This document shows positions 57,185 through 64,000 of a stretch of DNA of 64,000 nucleotides, in pieces (within the stretch, counting starts at the first letter, position 1; each line of letters begins with the position of its first letter). The stretch lies in assembly GCA_903835655.1 (NCBI GenBank), contig CAILNT010000099.1, positions 1-64,000 on the forward strand, in the 5' to 3' direction. Source of the stretch: an uncultured Pseudomonadota bacterium (GTDB lineage Bacteria; Pseudomonadota; Gammaproteobacteria; Burkholderiales; Thiobacillaceae). A program made the translations under genes and the position numbers. The notes under the pieces were generated by a model. It was not told the DNA's origin and ran no database searches. It saw only the letters and a list, made by a program, of their open reading frames with translations.

Positions 57185-57382
57185 ATGGAAATACTTTACC
57201 TGTTGATTCCCTTGAGCCTGGTGATCGTCGCGGGAATCGCCTACGTCTTTCTCTGGGCAGTCAAGAGTGGTCAGTTCGAGGACATGGAAGGGCCGGCGCA
57301 CCGCATCCTCATGGACGACGAGCCGACGGCGCTCTCCAGTACACAGCGGCCACGGGAGAAATCGGACGGCAATGTCGATTGA
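57185..57382 (+). CDS. ccoS: cbb3-type oxidase assembly protein CcoS
   Basis: CcoS is a small membrane protein needed to insert haem b and copper into cbb3 oxidase. MEILYLLIPLSLVIVAGIAYVFLWAVKSGQFEDMEGPAHRIL is the typical start with the conserved W-A-V-x-S-G-Q-F-x-D-x-E sequence. It has 65 residues. In related genomes ccoI usually lies directly upstream; here epsB takes that position. It precedes ccoN by 87 bp. Confidence 0.93.
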   Translation: MEILYLLIPLSLVIVAGIAYVFLWAVKSGQFEDMEGPAHRILMDDEPTALSSTQRPREKSDGNVD

Positions 57383-57469
57383 CTTTGCCGTGTGTAATTA
57401 CTAGCATCCGCGCGTCGAATTTTCGGCGTTCGTTTTTTTGACTTAGCCTCAACTGCGAAGGAGACCCGT

Positions 57470-58927
57470 ATGGAAGCAACTTACAACTACAAGGTCGTCC
57501 GCCAGTTCGCCATCATGACTGTTGTATGGGGAATTGTCGGTATGTTGGTGGGCGTCATACTCGCCTCTCAACTCATCTGGCCTACGTTTACCGAAGCCTT
57601 GGGGCCCCTGGCTCCCTACCTTTCCTACGGGCGGATTCGTCCCCTGCATACCAACGCGGTGATTTTTGCTTTCGGCGGTTCCGCGTTGTTCGCCACCTCG
57701 CTCTACGTGGTCCAGCGTACTTGTCAGGCGCGTCTCCTGTCTGACGGACTGGCTTCCTTCGTGTTCTGGGGTTGGCAGATCATCATCGTGCTCGCAGCCG
57801 TGACCCTGCCGATGGGGATCACCACCAGCAAGGAATACTCCGAACTGGAGTGGCCCATCGACATCCTGATCACCGTGGTCTGGGTGGCCTACGCGATCCT
57901 GTTCTTCGGCACGGTGATGAAGCGCAAGACCCAGCACATCTATGTGGCCAACTGGTTCTTCGGTGCCTACATCCTCACCATCGCTCTCCTGCACTTGGTC
58001 AACAGCGCGGAGTTGCCCTGGATCCTGGGCGGGCATACTTCCTTCCTCGGCATGTTCAAATCCTATTCCGCCTATGCCGGCGTGCAGGACGCCATGGTGC
58101 AATGGTGGTACGGCCACAACGCGGTGGGCTTCTTCCTGACCACCGCTTTCCTGGGCATGATGTATTACTTCATCCCCAAACAGGCTGGCCGTCCGATCTT
58201 CTCCTATCGTTTGTCCATCGTGCACTTCTGGACGCTGAACTTCATCTACATGTGGGCCGGCCCGCACCACCTCATGTATACCGCCCTGCCCGACTGGGCC
58301 CAGTCCCTGGGGATGGTGTTCTCGCTGATGCTGATCGCGCCTTCCTGGGGCGGGATGATGAACGGCATCATGACCCTGTCCGGCGCCTGGCATAAACTGC
58401 GCACCGACCCCATCCTCAAGTTCCTGATCACCGCGATGTCCTTCTACGGCATGTCGACCTTCGAAGGCCCGATGATGTCCGTGAAGACAGTGAACGCGCT
58501 GTCGCATTACACGGACTGGGGCATCGCCCACGTGCATTCCGGCTCCCTGGGCTGGGTGGCGATGATCTCGATGGGCTCGCTCTACCATCTCATCCCGCGT
58601 CTGTGGGGTCGTGAAGAAATGTACAGCGTGAAGCTCATCAACGTGCACTTCTGGTGGTCCACCATCGGTGTGGTGCTCTACATCGCTTCCATGTGGATCG
58701 CCGGCGTGGCCGAAGGCCTGATGTGGCGCGCGACCAACCTCGATGGCACCTTGACCTACAGCTTTGCGCAGTCGGTCGCAGCAATCTATCCCTTCTACGT
58801 CATTCGCCTGGTCGGTGGCACCATGTTCTTCGCCGGCATGCTGCTGATGACCTACAACGTGTGGAAGACAGTCGCCGCGGGCAAGGCAGTCAACGATGCC
58901 CGCATTCCTCAAGCTGTCGCAGCCTAA
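57470..58927 (+). CDS. ccoN: Cytochrome c oxidase cbb3-type subunit I
   Basis: CcoN is the catalytic subunit holding haem b and the haem b3-CuB centre of a high-affinity oxidase. Twelve or so membrane helices are seen in 485 residues; [11 protein letters not shown] contains the CuB-ligand region with His and the covalently linked Tyr, and [20 protein letters not shown] provides further metal-binding His residues. AAGGAG lies before the ATG. It begins ccoNOQP, with 18 bp to ccoO. Confidence 0.96.
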   Translation: MEATYNYKVVRQFAIMTVVWGIVGMLVGVILASQLIWPTFTEALGPLAPYLSYGRIRPLHTNAVIFAFGGSALFATSLYVVQRTCQARLLSDGLASFVFWGWQIIIVLAAVTLPMGITTSKEYSELEWPIDILITVVWVAYAILFFGTVMKRKTQHIYVANWFFGAYILTIALLHLVNSAELPWILGGHTSFLGMFKSYSAYAGVQDAMVQWWYGHNAVGFFLTTAFLGMMYYFIPKQAGRPIFSYRLSIVHFWTLNFIYMWAGPHHLMYTALPDWAQSLGMVFSLMLIAPSWGGMMNGIMTLSGAWHKLRTDPILKFLITAMSFYGMSTFEGPMMSVKTVNALSHYTDWGIAHVHSGSLGWVAMISMGSLYHLIPRLWGREEMYSVKLINVHFWWSTIGVVLYIASMWIAGVAEGLMWRATNLDGTLTYSFAQSVAAIYPFYVIRLVGGTMFFAGMLLMTYNVWKTVAAGKAVNDARIPQAVAA

Positions 58928-58945
58928 CGGACCAGGAGATCATTC

Positions 58946-59557
58946 ATGTTCTCTCACAAGACCATAGAAAAGAACGTAGGCTTGTTCATCGTGTTGACGT
59001 TCATCGTCGTGTCCTTTGGTGGGCTGGTGCAGATCGTGCCGATGTTCTTCCAGAAGTCGACCACAGAACCCATCCCGGGCCTCAAGCCCTACACCGCCTT
59101 GCAACTGACCGGACGCGACATCTACATCCGCGAAGGCTGCGTGGGTTGCCATTCCCAAATGATTCGTCCCTTCCGTGCCGAGACCGAGCGTTATGGCCAC
59201 TTCTCCGTGGCCGGCGAGTTCGTCTACGACCGGCCGTTTCTCTGGGGCTCCAAGCGCACCGGTCCGGACCTGCATCGCGTCGGTGGACGTTATTCGGACG
59301 AATGGCATTACACCCATTTGATGAATCCGCGCGATGTGGTGCCCGAGTCCAACATGCCCTCCTATAAGTGGCTGGCCGACTCCCAGGCAGATGCAGCCGA
59401 TATCCAGGCCAAGATGAAGACGCTGAACGTCGCAGGCCATGGCTATACGCAGCAGGAGATCAACGATGCGCCCGATGCCCTCAAGGGCAAGACCGAAATG
59501 GACGCGCTGATCGCCTATCTGCAGGTGCTGGGAACCTTCGGCCCGAAGGATAAATGA
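58946..59557 (+). CDS. ccoO: Cytochrome c oxidase cbb3-type subunit II
   Basis: CcoO is a membrane-bound monohaem cytochrome c. One N-terminal helix (about 13-35) anchors a periplasmic domain with CVGCH at about residues 65-69 and the axial Met in a later methionine region (SNMPSYKWL). The 203 residues are complete. A single base separates its stop from the ccoQ start. Confidence 0.95.
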   Translation: MFSHKTIEKNVGLFIVLTFIVVSFGGLVQIVPMFFQKSTTEPIPGLKPYTALQLTGRDIYIREGCVGCHSQMIRPFRAETERYGHFSVAGEFVYDRPFLWGSKRTGPDLHRVGGRYSDEWHYTHLMNPRDVVPESNMPSYKWLADSQADAADIQAKMKTLNVAGHGYTQQEINDAPDALKGKTEMDALIAYLQVLGTFGPKDK

Positions 59558-59558
59558 C

Positions 59559-59729
59559 ATGAATACTGCCGGCTTCGTGGGTTCGGTCGTCACGGTTTTC
59601 TTCTTCCTGCTGTTCATCGCCATCGTGTGGTGGACGTACCGCCGTGGGAGCAAGGAGACCTATGATGACGCCGCCCAACTTCCTTTCCAGGAAGATGCTG
59701 ACGACGCCGGCAAACACCACACAGACTAG
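59559..59729 (+). CDS. ccoQ: Cytochrome c oxidase cbb3-type accessory subunit CcoQ
   Basis: A 56-residue protein with one membrane helix (FVGSVVTVFFFLLFIAIVWW) followed by a short charged tail (YRRGSKETYDDAAQL). This is the usual CcoQ, which stabilises the assembled oxidase. It is translated between ccoO and ccoP in the same transcript, with one nucleotide between the ccoO stop and its ATG and 9 bp to ccoP. Confidence 0.9.
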   Translation: MNTAGFVGSVVTVFFFLLFIAIVWWTYRRGSKETYDDAAQLPFQEDADDAGKHHTD

Positions 59730-59738
59730 GAGACACTC

Positions 59739-60734
59739 ATGATTGCTGGATACGCAGTACCCGACTTTGTCAGTGAGTTCTGGCATTACTACATTGCCGC
59801 GATCAGCATTGCCGGGATCATTTTTTCCCTCTGGGTGCTGAGCAGCCAGACCACCAAAAAACTCGCCCACGGTGAACAGGCCGAACTGATGGTTCATGCC
59901 TGGGATGGCGATCTACAGGAGCTGAACAATCCTTTGCCGCGTTGGTGGATGTGGATGTTCTACGGCCTGACCTTCTTCGGGATCGGTTACCTCGTGCTCT
60001 ATCCCGGGCTGGGCAAGTACCCCGGCACCCTGGGCTGGTCTTCTTACCAGGAATGGAAAGACGAGAAGACCAAGGTCGATGGTGATTTCGAGAAAGTCAT
60101 GGCGCCCTTCAAGTCGGAAAACTTGATGACCGTCGCGGCGGATCCGAAAGCCCGCGAAATGGGCCAGCACCTGTTCATGACCTACTGTTCCCAGTGCCAC
60201 GGCTCCCAGGCGCAAGGTGGCAAGGGCATCCCCGACCTGACCGACAAGCAATGGCTGTTTGGCGGTTCTCCGGAGGATGTCCAGGCCAGTATCGCCAATG
60301 GTCACGCCGCCGAAATGCCGCCTATGGGTGACGCGGTGGGCGGAGAAGCCGGTGCCAAAGCGGTGGCGAACTACGTCCTGTCCCTGGGTGGCAAGCCGCA
60401 TGATGCGGCGCTGGCCGCTGCGGGCAAGGATAAATTCGCCGCCTGCGAGGCGTGTCATGGTGCCGACGGCAAGGGCAACAAGGCCGCCGGCTTCCCCGAC
60501 ATCAGCGACAACGTCTGGCAGTATGGCGGCAGCGAATCGGCGATCGTGCAGAGCATCATGAAGGGCCGCAAGGGCGGGATGCCCGCGCAGCTCGAAGCGC
60601 TGGGTGAATCCAAGGTTCACCTGCTGGCCGCGTATGTCTGGGGTCTGGGTGGCGGGCAGCAGCCCGCGCCCGCAGCCCCCGCGCCCGCCGTGGTGGTGGC
60701 TCCCGCGGCTCCTGCGGCTGCGCCGGCTCCATAA
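59739..60734 (+). CDS. ccoP: Cytochrome c oxidase cbb3-type subunit III
   Basis: CcoP is a dihaem cytochrome c that passes electrons to CcoO and CcoN. Two membrane helices near the N-terminus (FWHYYIAAISIAG and MFYGLTFFGIGYLVL) and two haem motifs, CSQCH at about 150 and CEACH at about 236, are present. The last 25 residues are an Ala/Pro tail (PAPAAPAPAVVVA), not seen in all CcoP. A strong terminator follows 30 bp after the stop. Confidence 0.95.
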   Translation: MIAGYAVPDFVSEFWHYYIAAISIAGIIFSLWVLSSQTTKKLAHGEQAELMVHAWDGDLQELNNPLPRWWMWMFYGLTFFGIGYLVLYPGLGKYPGTLGWSSYQEWKDEKTKVDGDFEKVMAPFKSENLMTVAADPKAREMGQHLFMTYCSQCHGSQAQGGKGIPDLTDKQWLFGGSPEDVQASIANGHAAEMPPMGDAVGGEAGAKAVANYVLSLGGKPHDAALAAAGKDKFAACEACHGADGKGNKAAGFPDISDNVWQYGGSESAIVQSIMKGRKGGMPAQLEALGESKVHLLAAYVWGLGGGQQPAPAAPAPAVVVAPAAPAAAPAP

Positions 60735-60763
60735 TCGGTGCCTGTCCCCGTAGGGGGATGCCG

Positions 60764-60801
60764 AATCCGTTAGCGCTTGGCGCTAACGGATTTTCTTTTT
60801 C
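60764..60801. terminator. Intrinsic terminator after ccoP
   Basis: AATCCGTTAGCGC (60764-60776) pairs exactly with GCGCTAACGGATT (60780-60792) around a 3-nt loop and is followed by TTCTTTTTC. It ends ccoNOQP and can block read-through into ccoG, so ccoG probably needs its own promoter. Confidence 0.92.
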
Positions 60802-60916
60802 ACGAGACTCGGTTATTTCGAGGCGTGTGTGGGCGGTGTGATGCCCCAGAACCTTGGGCTCCTACCGGAAGGAAGGGGAAGCTGGCTTGCCCTTGTTAAT
60901 CAGAAAGAGGAACGCT

Positions 60917-62341
60917 GTGGCTGACAAAAAATCTGCGAGCATCCCCATCCTCAAGGAGGTTGGAGGCGACATCGAGCAGTCGCTCTACGCGGTCCACGAG
61001 AAAATTTATCCTCGTGCGGTGAGCGGAATCTTCAGCCATTGGCGGATCGCGCTGGTCGTCATCACTCAGGCCATCTTTTACGGCCTCCCCTGGGTTAGTT
61101 GGAACGATCGTCAGGCGGTGCTGTTCGATCTGGGTGCGCGCAAGTTCTACCTGTTCAACATGGTCTTCTGGCCGCAGGATTTCATCTGGCTGGCGGTGAT
61201 TCTGATCCTGTCGGCGCTCTCCTTATTTTTATTCACCGCCATCGCTGGCCGACTCTGGTGCGGCTATGCCTGTCCACAGACGGTTTACACGGAGTTGTTC
61301 ATCTGGATCGAAGGCTGGATCGAGGGGGACTACAAAAAGCAGCAGAAGCTCAATACCTTGCCCTGGAATGCGGAGAAGATCCTGCGCCGCGGTGGCAAGC
61401 ACGTTGCCTGGATACTGCTGGCGCTCTGGACCGGATTCAGCTTCGTGGGGTATTACACGCCGGCCCATGTGCTCGCCCGGGAAGTCGTCGAGTTTGCGAC
61501 CGGACCCTGGGAAACATTCTGGATTCTGTTCTACGCCTTCGTTACCTGGGGCTTCGCCGGTTTCATGCGCGAGCAGGTATGCAAATACATGTGTCCCTAT
61601 GCTCGCTTCCAGAGCGTGATGTTCGACACCGATACCCTGATCATCACCTACGATTACCAGCGCGGCGAATCACGCGGCATGCGCAAGAAAGGGGCGGACT
61701 ACAAGGCCCAGGGCCTGGGCGATTGCGTCGATTGCGGCATCTGCGTGCAGGTCTGCCCGACCGGCATCGATATTCGCAACGGACTGCAATACATGTGCAT
61801 CGGTTGCGCTGCCTGTATCGATGCCTGCGATCAAGTCATGGAAAAGATGAACTACCCGAAAGGGTTGATCCGTTACTCGACGCAAAATGTCATCGATGGT
61901 GCCTACAGCGACCAAGACATCACCAGGCACGTGTTCCGGCCGCGGACCCTCTTTTATGTCGGCGTCATCAGCCTGATCACCCTCGCTTTCTTCTATACCC
62001 TGGCCAAGCGTGTTCCCATGCGGGCCGATGTGCTGCGCGATCGCCTCACCCTGTCGCGCGAGGCCGAGAATGGCCAGATCGAGAACCTGTATCAGTTGCG
62101 TATCATCAACATGGAAAACGTCCCCCATCACTACCGCATCAAGGCTACCGGTGTCGAGGGCTTGCGTGTTGCGGTGGGCGACAACGTGACGATTGCGCCG
62201 TTGAGCACGGTGCAGCAGAACGTCGTCTTGCGTGCGGCCGGTGAGCAGTTGAAGCATCCGAGTCAACCGGTTGTGTTCACCATACAGGCGGATGAAGATG
62301 CCAGCATCGTGCGTGAAGCAAAATCCAGTTTTCTGAAGTAG
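60917..62341 (+). CDS. ccoG: Cytochrome c oxidase accessory protein CcoG
   Basis: CcoG is a membrane iron-sulfur protein that reduces copper for cbb3 assembly. Several helices (about 38-60, 80-105, 157-180, 195-220) come before a double 4Fe-4S ferredoxin region: CVDCGICVQVCPTGI and later CIGCAACIDACD. A C-terminal Ig-like domain (from about 390) completes it. The GTG at 60917 follows AGAGGA and gives MADKKSASIPIL; the frame continues upstream from 60854 but without a ribosome site. Confidence 0.93.
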   Translation: MADKKSASIPILKEVGGDIEQSLYAVHEKIYPRAVSGIFSHWRIALVVITQAIFYGLPWVSWNDRQAVLFDLGARKFYLFNMVFWPQDFIWLAVILILSALSLFLFTAIAGRLWCGYACPQTVYTELFIWIEGWIEGDYKKQQKLNTLPWNAEKILRRGGKHVAWILLALWTGFSFVGYYTPAHVLAREVVEFATGPWETFWILFYAFVTWGFAGFMREQVCKYMCPYARFQSVMFDTDTLIITYDYQRGESRGMRKKGADYKAQGLGDCVDCGICVQVCPTGIDIRNGLQYMCIGCAACIDACDQVMEKMNYPKGLIRYSTQNVIDGAYSDQDITRHVFRPRTLFYVGVISLITLAFFYTLAKRVPMRADVLRDRLTLSREAENGQIENLYQLRIINMENVPHHYRIKATGVEGLRVAVGDNVTIAPLSTVQQNVVLRAAGEQLKHPSQPVVFTIQADEDASIVREAKSSFLK

Positions 62342-62351
62342 GGGGGAGCCC

Positions 62352-62870
62352 ATGACGATCGATAACAATCGCCCCTGGTGGAAGGAGCCCATGCTCTGGC
62401 TGGTCCTCGGACTGCCCGCCATCGCCGTGGTCGCCAGTTTTACCAGCTACTACTTCGCCGCCCGTGACCCGGATACGCTGATCAAGACCGAATATCGCAA
62501 GGTGGGTCTGGCGATGGTACAGCCGGCCAGTTCGGCGGCCGGAGTGGCAGCCGCACTGGATTTGTCGGCGCGGCTAACGAGCGGTCGCGGCGTGGTCGAA
62601 CTGGTGCTGCGTGGCCGTTTGACAACGCCCCCGGAACGGCTTTCCCTGAGCATCCTGCACCCCTCGCACGAGAATATGGATATCCACCTCCTCTTGGCGC
62701 ATACGCACGATCTGACGTATATTGCCGCTGCGCCTGACATGGGAACGGGGAAGAGAGTCCTGGTTCTCGAACCACAAGACCGGAGCTGGCGGATCACCGG
62801 CCAGTGGGCGGCACCTTACGCCGTGACGGAACTAGGCACCAAATCAACCCATCCATTAACGCACCCGTAA
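62352..62870 (+). CDS. ccoH: cbb3 oxidase accessory protein CcoH/FixH
   Basis: FixH (CcoH) is a membrane protein needed for cbb3 assembly. The N-terminal helix (about 14-36, LWLVLGLPAIAVVASFTSYYFA), DPDTLIKTEYRKVGL and the periplasmic C-terminal domain ending with WRITGQW match the family. The 172 residues are normal. It follows ccoG by 10 bp. The last 20 residues (TKSTHPLTHP) are variable in the family. Confidence 0.85.
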   Translation: MTIDNNRPWWKEPMLWLVLGLPAIAVVASFTSYYFAARDPDTLIKTEYRKVGLAMVQPASSAAGVAAALDLSARLTSGRGVVELVLRGRLTTPPERLSLSILHPSHENMDIHLLLAHTHDLTYIAAAPDMGTGKRVLVLEPQDRSWRITGQWAAPYAVTELGTKSTHPLTHP

Positions 62871-62895
62871 CGGGGCAACCAATAGGAGCACTCAC

Positions 62896-63024
62896 ATGGA
62901 CGTCGTGATGAATCTGCTGTTCAACACACCCATCGGGCTACTCAGCCTGTTCACCATCGGCTTTATCGTCGCCATGGGACTGTTTATCTGGTTCAAGCTG
63001 TCGAAGATGGCAGGCGAAAAGTGA
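62896..63024 (+). CDS. DUF3149 small membrane protein
   Basis: A 42-residue protein with one helix (about 12-34, IGLLSLFTIGFIVAMGLFIWF) and a basic, polar end (KLSKMAGEK). AGGAG is 8 bases before the ATG. DUF3149 proteins of this kind are common after the cco assembly genes in betaproteobacteria. Its role in the oxidase is not known. Confidence 0.8.
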   Translation: MDVVMNLLFNTPIGLLSLFTIGFIVAMGLFIWFKLSKMAGEK

Positions 63025-63056
63025 TCGGCGCTTTCTGACGCCGCGCACTCGCATCC

Positions 63057-63082
63057 AAGCCGGCAAGACGTCGGCTTTTCTT
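63057..63082 (+). terminator. Probable terminator after the DUF3149 gene
   Basis: AAGCCG (63057-63062) pairs with CGGCTT (63072-63077), followed by TTCTT. The short stem and 9-nt loop make it a moderate terminator. Confidence 0.55.
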
Positions 63083-63209
63083 ACATGAAACTTGTGGGTG
63101 CAAGTCCCAGGCGGGCATCGCCCGCCGTCACACCCTTCCTGGCGGGCATGGCGCTTCGCGCCACCACGAGTCATGAACCTCCCACGCATGCCCGTTCCCT
63201 CACCCCCAA

Positions 63210-63235
63210 CCCCTCTCCCGCTCGCGGGAGAGGGG
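63210..63235. repeat. Dispersed hairpin repeat (CCCTCTCCCG type)
   Basis: CCCCTCTCCCG (63210-63220) and CGGGAGAGGGG (63225-63235) pair around CTCG. The block CCCTCACCCCCAACCCC that precedes it is a familiar beginning of an extragenic repeat found in many copies in proteobacteria. A second small stem (GCGGGCAT-CGCCCGC, about 63113-63127) lies in the same 242-bp non-coding gap, which holds no gene. Confidence 0.6.
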
Positions 63236-63266
63236 AGCTTCGAGCATCACTGCGCGATGTTCACGT

Positions 63267-64000
63267 TTAATCGAACACCACCGTCTTGTTGCCGTAGACC
63301 AGTATGCGGTTGTCGATGTGCCAGCGCACCGCGCGCGACAACACCACTTTTTCCAGGTCCGCGCCTTTCTGCACCAGGTTTTCGATGTCGTCGCGATGCG
63401 AAATGCGCGTCACGTCCTGCTCGATGATCGGACCGTCGTCCAGCACTTCCGTGACGTAGTGGCTGGTGGCACCGATCAGCTTCACGCCCCGTTCGAAAGC
63501 TCGCTGGTAGGGCTTGGCGCCGTGGAAAGCCGGCAGGAAGGAATGGTGGATGTTGATGATGCGGTTGGGGTAATGCGAGATGAACTCGGGCGAGAGCACC
63601 TGCATGTATCTTGCCAACACGCAGAAATCGACATGGTGTGCTTCCAGTAGCGCGCGCTGCTGCGCTTCGGCTTCCAGCTTGTTGTCGCGACTGACCTGGA
63701 TGTGCTGGAAGGGAATGCGGTAGGCCTCGGCCAGCCAGTGCGTGTCCGGGTGATTGCTGAGGATCAGCGGAATGTCACAGTACAGTTCGCCGGCATGGTG
63801 GCGGTAGAGCAGATCGGCCAGGCAATGGTCGAGCTTCGACGCGAAAATGGCCATGCGCGGGCGCACCGAAGAGAGCGACAGCTTCCAGGTCATGTCGTGA
63901 AGTGCCGCGATGGGAGCGAATTCTTCGTCGAAGCGGTGCAGGCCGAGCTCGAAGCCTTGTAGCGCCCATTCCACACGCATCAGGAACAAGCCAGCGGCAC
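63267..64000 (-). CDS. purU: Formyltetrahydrofolate deformylase, 5' end outside the window
   Basis: PurU splits 10-formyl-THF to formate and THF. The visible 244 or so residues are nearly complete: SNHPDTHWLAEAYRIPF, the catalytic region VLARYMQVLSPEFI with Asn and His in NRIINIHHSFLPAF, and the C-terminal LVYGNKTVVFD. The family is about 285 residues with an N-terminal ACT domain, of which only the end (LFLMRVEW) is in view. The true start lies beyond 64000 on the other side of the window edge. Confidence 0.93.
   Translation of the reverse strand, partial: AAGLFLMRVEWALQGFELGLHRFDEEFAPIAALHDMTWKLSLSSVRPRMAIFASKLDHCLADLLYRHHAGELYCDIPLILSNHPDTHWLAEAYRIPFQHIQVSRDNKLEAEAQQRALLEAHHVDFCVLARYMQVLSPEFISHYPNRIINIHHSFLPAFHGAKPYQRAFERGVKLIGATSHYVTEVLDDGPIIEQDVTRISHRDDIENLVQKGADLEKVVLSRAVRWHIDNRILVYGNKTVVFD

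Noticed and set aside
57420-57460. FNR box upstream of ccoN
   Set aside because: TTGAC and CTCAA occur, but the spacing is five bases instead of four and both arms deviate from TTGAT/ATCAA.
57449-58912. 487-codon antisense frame over ccoN
   Set aside because: His/Gly/Asp-rich shadow with no domain; ccoN on the plus strand is certain.

Overview
The window reads as a chromosomal segment of a GC-rich betaproteobacterium, most likely an autotroph-like sulfur oxidiser of the Thiobacillus/Sulfuricella type. The clues are the order kefB-like, kdsD-kdsC-lptCAB-rpoN-hpf-ptsN-hprK; a cbb3 oxidase locus; soxYZ; an exosortase B (XrtB)/PEP-CTERM exopolysaccharide locus; and a ubiB-DUF2802-fliK-flhB-like string. 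The species cannot be fixed from the sequence alone.

Layout. 1-1450: debris of mobile DNA (IS66 3' remnant, a tyrosine recombinase that loses its catalytic C-terminus). 1.5-10.3 kb: cation antiporter, then the envelope operon for Kdo synthesis and LPS transport, running into sigma-54, hibernation factor and nitrogen-PTS genes. 10.35-12.7 kb: an arsenic operon with an ArsR-ArsC fusion, a second ArsC and an Acr3 pump. 12.9-14.6 kb: a GH57 enzyme. 14.7-15.4 kb: a PEP-CTERM protein behind a sigma-54 promoter. 15.4-24.4 kb (minus): a small type II/type IV pilus-like machine (pseudopilin, PilO-like, PilM/N-like, GspF, GspE) with a sigma-54 response regulator and a conserved hypothetical; a 159-bp MITE-like element splits gspE from gspF. 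24.4-28.9 kb (minus): alaS, trmB, thiG, thiS. 28.9-29.2 kb: a tRNA-Gly-like half gene with a folded tail, then an intact tRNA-Gly(CCC). 29.3-31.7 kb: Tim44-like protein, a Met/Pro-rich exported protein and a methyltransferase.

31.7-37.1 kb: a divergent signalling module (HD-GYP regulator and hybrid kinase against a porin and a short PstS-like protein). 37.2-39.6 kb: MoxR ATPase and metallopeptidase/VWA-like protein. 39.8-42.0 kb: soxYZ, with a cupin and a metallo-beta-lactamase-fold protein converging on it. 42.0-47.7 kb: membrane proteins, NlpC/P60 peptidase, ubiB, DUF2802, fliK-like and flhB-like genes. 47.7-57.2 kb: exosortase B, epsG, epsF, epsE, epsL, epsD, two PEP-CTERM proteins and an EpsB-type sugar-phosphate transferase. 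57.2-63.0 kb: ccoS, ccoN, ccoO, ccoQ, ccoP, ccoG, ccoH and a 42-residue DUF3149 protein. The window ends inside purU.

The main connecting theme is sigma-54 control of exported PEP-CTERM proteins and exopolysaccharide. rpoN, a sigma-54 activator of the DLGLPP receiver type, near-consensus -24/-12 promoters in front of two PEP-CTERM genes, and two copies of a 17-bp box (GTAAA-N7-CCGACAC) about 135 bp upstream of epsD and epsB are all present in one window.
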